A stretch of DNA of 64,000 bases from Paraspadella gotoi (Eukaryota; Chaetognatha): positions 27,096,631 to 27,160,630 of the forward strand of contig CM119263.1 in NCBI GenBank assembly GCA_051294375.1, in the 5' to 3' direction. Positions within the stretch are counted from its first letter, which is position 1, and every line of letters begins with the position of its first letter. Made by a program: the position numbers and the translations under genes. The notes beneath the pieces are model-generated. The model did not search any database and was not told the DNA's origin. It was given only the letters and a program-made list of their open reading frames with translations. This document shows, piece after piece, positions 49,540 to 57,592 of the stretch.

Positions 49540-50180
49540 TTATTTTCTGCTCTCGCTCGCTCGTCGTCTCTCTCCTCTCTCTATCTCGTCTGCTTCTCTC
49601 CTCGCTCCCTCTCTCTCATCTCTCTTTTGCGAGGATGTTCGCAATAAAAAAAAGGATGGGAGCTCTACGTCAGACGCTCAGAGTCAACACGTATCAACAA
49701 AACTCGTCTTCCATGGCGCATCCCTCAAAAGTAGGCAACATCCGTGTCGACAACGGACGGACAAAAAAATTCATCCATTCTCCGCGACTGGAGACTTACG
49801 CTCGCGACGGTAAATCATCTTCTCCGTGGACGGCTGATTTGCAGTTCTGTGTATGCATTTCTTTCCTTTCTTGTCTTTCTTTCTTTCTTTCTTTTTCTTT
49901 CTTTCTTTATTTTTCTTTTCTTTCTATTTTGGTGTCTTTTGCTTTCTCTTGGGTGCTTTCTTTTTTTATTCGCTTTCTTGTCTTTTCTTTCTTCTTCTTT
50001 CTTCTATTGCTTTCTTTTCTTTCTTTCTTTCGTTTCTTTCTTTCTTGTCTTTCTATTGAGGTTTTTTCTTTCTTTCTTTCTTTTCTTTCTTTCTTTGCTT
50101 TCTTTCTCCTCTCCTTTCTTTCTTTTTTCTTGTCTTGTTTTGTTCTTTCCTCTTTTTCTTTTTTTTTTTTTTTTTTTTTG
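49540..50180. repeat. Inverted partial copy of the 45100-45660 block
   Basis: Reads as the reverse complement of 45100-45660 (CTTTCTTTC arrays, then matches to CGTCTTCCATGGC and ATCATCTTCTCCGTG). The same material appears a third time near 48233-48411. Confidence 0.7.
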
Positions 50181-51043
50181 CCTCGACTTCGCTCAAGTGA
50201 ACAGCGGGAGATTTTGAATAAATCAACTCGCCCAAATCTTTTTCAATTACATCCGGGTTGGGGGGGGGTGAAATTTGGAAAAAAACAAAGATCCAGAAGT
50301 ATACTGAAAATAAATCATCGAAAAAAAGGATAAAAAAAAGGAGAGCAAGAAATGACGAGCCTGAATTATGAAGAAGCAAATAAATCTCCGGATCGCTCCA
50401 CTTTGGCGCCCGGCGGGTCTTCTTTTGCGCTTCTTCCCGTTCGGTCGCGCTTTTTTGCGCTCGGAATGGCGCCGGGCGCGGCGGGCGCGGGTCCAACGTC
50501 TCTCCCGGCGCCGTTTCGATTCCGGCGTCGATTTTACGCTCACGGTCGCAGATTGAATTTTTATGGTCGTGCATATTTTTTTTTCTCTAAGTGTACCACA
50601 TTCCAAATTAGAAAGTAGAACGGATTATGGTTTATCCAATAATATACTTAATACTATTAAAATCTATATCTGTGATTAGAGGTCCATAGAGTTTCTCGAC
50701 TGCAGTTTGAGGGTATCTAAAGGAGTCGAATCGTTCGTTCGTCAATGTTTATGATACAAAAGTAGGTCTGACTCTTAGTGTGTTTTAGGTTTTTAGACAG
50801 ATCTGCTTATCAGCAGATTCCGACTCTATAAGACGCTGAGACACATCACGCTTAATTTGCTTCCCACCCTACTTATGATCATTTTTACTTCACTCGTCGC
50901 CATATTTGATTTATAATCTTTTCGCTATATTTGTCGTTTGGTACTCGGAGACCTAAGGTACTGTCTCCATGAGTGTCAACAGCACACAAGAAGGGCAATA
51001 GGATAAAATTTATGAAAACTTTTTTAGATAGGTGTCTCATGAT
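50181..51043. other. Intergenic DNA, no supported gene
   Basis: Includes a GC-rich patch near 50395-50530 and the 30-bp palindromic element at 50801-50830 that recurs at 52254. Confidence 0.4.
50801..50830. repeat. 30-bp palindromic repeat, copy 1
   Basis: ATCTGCT-TATC-AGCAGAT followed by TCCGACTCTATA; identical to 52254-52283. Confidence 0.7.
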
Positions 51044-51197
51044 TAGTAAGGCGGGCCAAAATTGAACACTTTTTATAACTTCTAATTCTCTCAAAAAAAT
51101 TTCTTTTTTCCTTCTATTACTAAATCGATTTTCAATGCAACTTTTTGAATTAGTTCATAGGGTTGTTGCACTGAAGCTTTTAAATATTTATTAATAT

Positions 51198-51334
51198 GAA
51201 ATTGGTACAACCAATATAAAAATTATCCATTCATTTAATAAATAAGCTATCTTGCCCCTGACTTTGGACAGGCTTTGGTGGTTTAAGGCCTCCATCACTC
51301 TTACAAGATAATGACATAGCAGGTCCCTGCAAGC
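51198..51334 (-). mobile_element. R1 SINE-like repeat, near full-length, with TAATAT target duplication
   Basis: 137 bp flanked by TAATAT at 51192-51197 and 51335-51340. The empty site exists in the related element near 29300, so this is a real insertion. Confidence 0.8.
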
Positions 51335-51656
51335 TAATATATAACAAATGACCAAAATTTTTTTTAAAAAAAATTATTTTTTAAGAACGGATTCTTATAG
51401 AGCTTGAAAAGTTAAATGAAAGTTAGTACTACAATTTTTTAAAATTTTGACAAGAAATTGGTTAAAAACAACAAAAAAACGTTAAAAAATCATCATCATC
51501 ATCATTGGCTGAATTTTATAGTTTTTAAAATTTTAAAATTTTTATCAATAAAACAAAAAAATTAAAAAAATTTATATTAATAACCTTTATCTAACTTTTA
51601 AAGCTCTATCAGAATCTATCAAAAAAAAATTGAAAAATTCAAAAAAAAATTTTAAC

Positions 51657-51765
51657 TTGTAAGAGTGATGGAGGCCTTAAACCACCAAAGCCTGTCCAAA
51701 GTCAGGGGCAAGATAGCTTATTTATTAAATGAATGGATAATTTTTATATTGGTTGTACCAATTTC
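51657..51765 (+). mobile_element. R1 SINE-like repeat, 5'-truncated copy
   Basis: Starts at TTGTAAGAGTGATGG and runs to the shared 3' hairpin and TTTC end. Confidence 0.75.
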
Positions 51766-51908
51766 ATAGTAATAAAATAATCTTTAAAGGCTTCCGTGCG
51801 CTTATTAATGAAATAATTTTTTAAAATTATTTTTATTTTCATATTCTTTAACAGTCTCTTTACCAATATTTATTTGAGAGAACTTCTAGTTTACCTGTTC
51901 CGGCCTAA

Positions 51909-52666
51909 TGATTAGAGCTTTAATTTGAAACCATACCCACCTTTCTATCTAAATTTATTCTATTGGCACAATACCTAAATTTCAAAATAAAACCAAAGTT
52001 TTCATCATCGGGAGACATATCACTTTCAGTTGTCACCATCGTCTTATTCATTTATGGCTTATGATTTAAGAAATCAGAGAAACGAGGTATCTAGTCCAAA
52101 TTTAGACTTTTAGCAGCAGTCATTTTACTGTATCATTCTAGCCGAAAAAATATTTTGCATGCATTTGTCCAGCATAACTGTCAGGTAGGAATGGCTTGTT
52201 AGTACAAATGGTCAGACAAAGTAAATTCAATGACCGATAATTATTTTAGTCGGATCTGCTTATCAGCAGATTCCGACTCTATAATTCACTTTGTTGGTCC
52301 GTCGGTTCCACCCCTAAAACCTTGTCGGTAAATCATTTTTATCACATGAGAACATCATATTATGCTAAATTAAGCAACAAAAAAAATGATGTCCGTCCAT
52401 CGGTCCGTCTGTCCGTCCGTCCCCCTTAGCAACAAAACTACAATTACTCGTGATTGGATAGATGGATTAGAATGAAATTTTGTTTATGGTTAGGAAAGTG
52501 TATGATTGAGCACTGAGCACAATATAAAGTTTTGATGGAATCGAGGAGTAGAAATAAGTTTGCATGGAAAAAACCTAAGTCAAGTTGACTTGAATTTTTA
52601 TTATTTATGCTTACTCATGAATGTTTTAATTAATTAATTAATTAATTGCAGGTTAAAAAAATGCTG
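51909..52666. other. Intergenic DNA with a palindromic element and a TCCG-rich stretch
   Basis: The 30-bp palindrome recurs at 52254-52283 (wider arms AGTCGGATCTGCT). Positions 52390-52425 carry GTCCGTCC repeats, like 60745-60770 on the other side of the membrane-gene pair. Confidence 0.4.
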
Positions 52667-52865
52667 GGGCTATAGTTAAAAGAATTATGCAAGTTGAAAA
52701 AATTATGCGAGTTGAAAAAAATTATGCAAGTTGAAAAAATTATTCAAGTTGTAAAATGATGTAAGTTGAAAATGCTGCCAGTTGAAAAAATGATATGAAT
52801 ATAAAAATGATGCAAATTAAAAAATAATGCAAATTAAAAAAATTATGCGAATAGAAAAAAAAATT
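52667..52865. repeat. Degenerate tandem repeat, period about 20 bp
   Basis: Units of the form AAAAATTATGCAAGTTG repeated about ten times with drift. Confidence 0.8.
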
Positions 52866-53212
52866 TTCATAAATTTATTTTAAAAATAATTTTGCTGTCA
52901 ATATCAATATACTTGGAATTTTTGGTTTTATGATCTGTTACTATGATTGTGTTCCGATCTGTTGTAATATGTTATGATGACAAATTAAAAGACTCATCAT
53001 GACTTATAATCTGATTACCTTCTTACCACTAAATTATTGTAGGCAGATCCGACACTGGTTGCTCAAAACCTGTTTATATTTATGATGATCTAATGGTAGT
53101 TTCCTTTGTTGTTGTTATGACTTAATGATGGATGAGGATCAGGAGGATTTGAAAAAGATTTTCCTTAATTTTTTACAACATTCCAATTATCTTGCAAAAT
53201 TATTTAACGTGT
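52866..53212. other. 3' flank of the 752-codon membrane gene
   Basis: AT-rich; would contain its 3' UTR. No clear AATAAA close to the stop. Confidence 0.3.
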
Positions 53213-55471
53213 TTAATCGTGTAAAAGAATAATGAGAGACGGCAAAATTAAAAATATCATACAAGGTAAGTTTGCAAAATCGGTTATTTTTTTAACAATC
53301 CAGCTTCTAAAATTGTATACATCTAAAACGGAATTCATCAATTTGCCTGGGAGAATTGAACATTTAACCATCGATAAGGGGTAAGATGTAGTTGTTGAAC
53401 AACACTGCCAAATTTCTTTCAAATCGGCCATCATAAAGTGGATGAGACCATCTCTCTCTACTCTGCCCTCCTCTCCATCACCATCGCGAACCCTTTTTCT
53501 ATTATAGTTTGATAAAATGTAGAGACAAGTGTAAAACAAAGAAAACATCAGAATAAAAATCCACCTTTTGAAAAACTCGTTATTCTTTCTTCTGAATGGG
53601 ATAGCAAAGAGCGAGTTAAAGAAAGGAAAAAACGAAAGACAAAAGAGAAAAAAATAGTTTTCGTGGAAAATATGCGTTAAGTAAAACCTCGTGACAGTTT
53701 CTTGTATAGTAAATGGAGCAACTGGCCCCTTGTAGGACCCATTCCTTAAGCAAATATTTATATATTTTTCAATGTTGAAGTCATTATTCAAGTATTGGAT
53801 TGACACGAAGAAGAGAAATGGAACGCAGAGTGAAAAAATAATTGACAAAAAGATTAGCGTCCAGGATATCATTTTGCTTTTCGCGCAAGTTAAGATTTTT
53901 TTTTGTAGCAATAAAATAAAAAAAACAAAAGCTAATGGGAAAAAATTAGAAACTAATAAGAAATTTGATTTTCCTTGTTTTAACGTTGATGGCGTTTTCA
54001 TAAACATCAAAACGAAAAAAAAACAAACGGACTCCAAGGCTAAAAAATATTTCATAACCATTCTTTTAAGAATTAAAAGTATAAGTGTATCCATCAAAAA
54101 AAAGAGCGCCTCAATAGAAATTAAAATAAGTACGAGTTTATTTCTTAGTAAAAAAAATAAAGTATTGTTGCCATGATACACCAAAAATAGTAAACTGTGG
54201 AAGATGATGCCGCGAGCAGTCATTTTTTTGACAGATAAAGGTTTTGATGGAAATAAAGAAATATAATAATTATTTACACTTCTTTCAAATTTTTGTGTTT
54301 GACTGTCATATGCAACAGCGTTTACATGAAAAAAATCCGGTCTAATTAGTTTAAACCTAGACTGCCATTTACTATTCGCATTAACAAATAACCAACTATT
54401 CGAGGTGAGATTAAGAGTATTAATTAAAAATTTGTGGCGACGGTAATTCAAACTGATCGAAAATAAAAACAAATTAAAAAACCCAGTGCAAATTCTTTGA
54501 AAAGAATCTTCATTCATTTTTATTACAGATGGATGGTCGAAAAAATAGTAGTTATTCCAGATCGATTTGGCAAAGTACGCGAGTTCTGATGGGGTGAAAA
54601 CTCGTAAAAGTAAAAAAGGAGCAAATATTAAAAAGATGAAGGAATGTTTCAAGGTGTTTGAGAAAATCATGTAAAGCCCAAGTCCAAGGCCCAAAGTGCT
54701 TTGGATGCACCCCAAAAAAGAGCTAACCACTATTAGTTGTGTTCTCTCTGTAAAGCCTCGCGCTTTTACAAGTATCCCGACCATTGACGTACAAGATAAG
54801 GCTATAGAGACAAGAGTAGAATAATTTGTAATCTTCCAGCTGCAAACGTAAGCCCAATCAAAAGTGAGGCCCTTCTCGCAAAAACACTTTGTATTAATAT
54901 CTTTAAGGCTGTCATTTATTTTTAGATATTTAAATACCGATCCATTCAGTTTCGTCTCGGAAACATAGGTACTTAGTGTTAGCGATTTCAAGCTGGGCAG
55001 ACACAGCTCATTGTTTATCTTGATCATCGTAAAAATTATTGATGCAGTTTGAAGAAGCAATTGCCAAAATGATTCAAATAAAGCTTGTATAAAATTTAAA
55101 TGAAAAATATTATTTTCTTTAAATTTGAAAACCAGCAAATTTTGGGCTTTTCTTGTGAGATAAAAATCAAAGGAGACAGGAATGATGGACAATCCCACAA
55201 GGTGAAAGAGAAAGGTCAACGCTCTTTGCAAAGGAGTACTCCATAGGTTGACAAAATGTTCTTGGTGCTTCATAATGATCCGCAAACTGTAGATCATTGA
55301 AATCAGGCAATGTGATAAGAATACTAATAAAAATAATAGGCCCAATGAAGTAAAGAAAGGCTCGTTGAAAGAGAGATGATCTGCGACGGTCTTCAAATCC
55401 GTCAACAGGTCGGTGACAGAGAGAAGCATCGTGACTACGACTTCAAAATTTTCTAATCTCAATGCCTTCAT
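53213..55471 (-). CDS. Multi-pass membrane protein, paralogue 1 of a pair (remotely XK-related-like), intronless
   Basis: A single 752-codon open frame in AT-rich DNA, with no introns, beginning at the first ATG (MKALRLENFE). I count roughly ten or more hydrophobic helices. Shared with the neighbour at 57592-60393 in the same order are: an N-terminal TDLKT motif, an IPVS-D-YL stretch, a NF..L.E.F.QLL.Q helix, RVFTPSEL near 290, and SWTLIFLS near 545. The LVSIALS helix after a QLL-Q helix recalls the XK-related (XKR/CED-8) arrangement, but this is remote and inferred. A Cys-rich loop (CFCEKG...VCSW) separates the two halves of that region. Base composition is much more AT-rich than in the laminin or synthetase exons. 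It could instead be a lineage-specific family of unknown function. Confidence 0.72.
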   Translation of the reverse strand: MKALRLENFEVVVTMLLSVTDLLTDLKTVADHLSFNEPFFTSLGLLFLLVFLSHCLISMIYSLRIIMKHQEHFVNLWSTPLQRALTFLFHLVGLSIIPVSFDFYLTRKAQNLLVFKFKENNIFHLNFIQALFESFWQLLLQTASIIFTMIKINNELCLPSLKSLTLSTYVSETKLNGSVFKYLKINDSLKDINTKCFCEKGLTFDWAYVCSWKITNYSTLVSIALSCTSMVGILVKARGFTERTQLIVVSSFLGCIQSTLGLGLGLYMIFSNTLKHSFIFLIFAPFLLLRVFTPSELAYFAKSIWNNYYFFDHPSVIKMNEDSFQRICTGFFNLFLFSISLNYRRHKFLINTLNLTSNSWLFVNANSKWQSRFKLIRPDFFHVNAVAYDSQTQKFERSVNNYYISLFPSKPLSVKKMTARGIIFHSLLFLVYHGNNTLFFLLRNKLVLILISIEALFFLMDTLILLILKRMVMKYFLALESVCFFFVLMFMKTPSTLKQGKSNFLLVSNFFPLAFVFFILLLQKKILTCAKSKMISWTLIFLSIIFSLCVPFLFFVSIQYLNNDFNIEKYINICLRNGSYKGPVAPFTIQETVTRFYLTHIFHENYFFLFCLSFFPFFNSLFAIPFRRKNNEFFKRWIFILMFSLFYTCLYILSNYNRKRVRDGDGEEGRVERDGLIHFMMADLKEIWQCCSTTTSYPLSMVKCSILPGKLMNSVLDVYNFRSWIVKKITDFANLPCMIFLILPSLIILLHD

Positions 55472-55977
55472 CTTGTGTTTGAAATGCAGAGTTGAATTCT
55501 GAAGCGTCGTTTTAGAAAGTAAGGAATTGTTATAAATTTCGTTGTCGCGAGATTGATTTACGAGAAAGAATCATGGAACCAAGAAAGGTCAATAGGTCAA
55601 TCAGTAAAGGAAAATGTCAAAGCCAAGTCAGCGACCGATACATGGTGACAATTTTAAACCCGCCGCTATAAAAATGCTGCCATTTGCAAACCAGTGCTTA
55701 TTTTATGGATTTTGAAAGTTAGTTTAATAAAAAATACCAAAGTCATTTATATGTATAAATTTCATCTTGATCAGTTAAGATATTGTTGATAATGAGTGGA
55801 AAAGGGGCTTTCATTTTCTAACTCAAAGTTTTTAAATTTAATTTTTTTTTAACCTCTTGTATTTTTAAAAAAAAAATGAATTAAAATATTATTAATAAAA
55901 TCTTAAAGTATAGTGATCTCGCCAGACGTTAATATCAAAGATAATTAATGAAAAAATCAGGAAAAAAAAAGTAATGC
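55472..55977. other. 5' flank of the 752-codon membrane gene
   Basis: AT-rich, nothing distinctive. On the minus strand CACAAG directly precedes the ATG, so a 5' exon joined there cannot be excluded. Confidence 0.3.
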
Positions 55978-56290
55978 GATAATGAATTGATTGATTGTTG
56001 TAATAATAAATAATTGATGTAATAATAATTGATTGATGTAATGATAATTGATTGATGTAATAATAATTGATTGATGTATTAGTAAATGATTGATGTAATA
56101 GTAATTGATTATTGTAATAATAATTATTTGATGTAATACTAATCGATTGTTGTAATAGTAATTGATTTTATGAAATTGGTACAACCAATATAAAAATTAT
56201 CCATTCATTTAATAAATAAGCTATCTTGCCCCTGACTTTGGACTTTGGACTTATGTAATATTAATTGATTGATGTAACATTAATTAATTG
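55978..56290. repeat. Tandem repeat, period about 22 bp, interrupted by R1
   Basis: Units of ATTGATTGATGTAATAATA repeated about ten times, resuming after the R1 copy at 56172-56243. Confidence 0.85.
56172..56243 (-). mobile_element. R1 SINE-like repeat, truncated copy inside a tandem repeat
   Basis: Carries the R1 3' hairpin end and about 70 bp, stopping at CCTGACTTTGGAC. The last 7 bp are repeated just outside. Confidence 0.7.
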
Positions 56291-56382
56291 ATTACTTTTC
56301 ATTTTTGTTTTGTTGCGATTTGATTTAGAACAAAGTTTTTAAAAAAGAGTTATAACAACTATTTTATTTCATAGTGAAACGG

Positions 56383-56415
56383 ACATGTTTCGACTCACAT
56401 ACGAGCCTTCTTCAG
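56383..56415 (-). ncRNA. Hammerhead-like hairpin motif
   Basis: On the minus strand CTGAAGA (56409-56415), an extra A, a GGCTC/GAGTC stem with GTAT-type loop including one G-T pair, then GAAAC. An ATA triplet followed by GTTG lies about 35 bp further. Confidence 0.35.
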
Positions 56416-57089
56416 TGCCAATTCAATTTTTTGAAAGGTTTTAACTATCCTAATTAAATTAAGGCTGGGCAGGTTAAATTTTATACTGCAGTATACGTCA
56501 ATACATCATTTTCTTCATATTTGCAAGGGCTTTCAGAAGATAATAATATTGATACTATTTTATTTAAAATTTCTTTAAAAAGCTTAGTGAAAGTCGGAGA
56601 AAAAAATTGAATATAAAAAGAGTGAGTTTAAAAATGAGAGACGGTTTTCAAATCGATCAAATAAAAAAACTAGGGCATATAAAAATCGATTCATATAAAG
56701 TTTGCACATATAAATAGTTTTGATTTTTACTTTTAAATTAGTATAAAACATTAAAAAAATCTTTACGAATTTGCAAATGACAGCTTTTTTTTAGCCGCTG
56801 GTATATAATTGTCACCATATATATCGCAAAATTAAAAAAATACCCAAGCGGCGTTTTCAGTGGTCAGAAATATCATGTAATAAATGATTCGAAATTTTGA
56901 TATCAAATTTAATTTTTTAATGAGATTACTCTGAAAAAAGCAACAAAAAAATTGCGAGTATGTATTTTGGTATTTCATCTGTGGGAGAGTAAAAATTAGA
57001 TGAATTAAGACAGAAATGGAAAAGAGGGAAATAATGATATTTTTAAGAAAATATAAACCATAATTTTGATTGAATTATTTCAAAGTGAG

Positions 57090-57400
57090 TAAAAAATTGG
57101 ATGAATTATTAGAAAAAAAGAGAAAAATACAAAAAGATATGGAGACAACAACAGCTATAAATTTATCAAAAATAAAAAAAATTATAGAGCAAAACCTTGT
57201 TGAAAAAATCTCTTGACATTCTTGTCATTAATTAAAATGTTACCAAAAAAAATTGGATGAATTATTATAAAAAGTAAAAAAATATAAAAAGATATGGAGA
57301 CAACAACAGCTATAAATGTATCAAAAATATAAAAAAAATTATACAGTAAAACCTTGTTGAATGAATCTTTTGACATGTTTGTCGTTTATTAAAATTATAA
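57090..57400 (-). pseudogene. Two tandem fragments related to the 3' end of the 933-codon membrane gene
   Basis: Two copies 156 bp apart (for example GGAGACAACAAC at 57141 and 57297). Read on the minus strand they give a hydrophobic FYIFLLFIIIHPIFF-like segment resembling the FFSLLLVIYPFFL end of the upstream gene. The period equals 52 codons. Confidence 0.5.
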
Positions 57401-57586
57401 AAAAATCAAAAAACAGAAAACATTGAATTAAGAAATTGAAAAGATGGTTAAAAATATTTCAAATATTAAACCTATCTTTAAAACTAAAAAACTCTTTGTT
57501 TGGATATAAAAATTGGATTGGTGGATTGTTAAAAAGGATTGGCTGGTCAGTGATCATAAAGGTTATCTTGAAGGGTTTAACTTTAA

Positions 57587-57592
57587 TTTATT
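57587..57592 (-). terminator. Poly(A) signal overlapping the stop codon of the 933-codon membrane gene
   Basis: AATAAA on the minus strand shares its first base with the TGA stop. The placement would give an almost absent 3' UTR; other signals further down cannot be excluded. Confidence 0.35.

Larger units (their letters stand above)
51044..51908. mobile_element. MITE-like element, family A, third copy, with two R1 insertions
   Basis: Begins AGTAAGGCGGGCCAAAATTG and ends CCTGTTCCGGCCTAAT. Its body matches 29165-29716, interrupted at 51198 and 51657 by R1 copies in opposite orientations. Confidence 0.7.

Noticed and set aside
53245-53275. Perfect plus-strand donor (CAAG then GTAAGT) inside the membrane-gene 3' end
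   Set aside because: It lies antisense to a long open frame, and no plus-strand exon is visible upstream.
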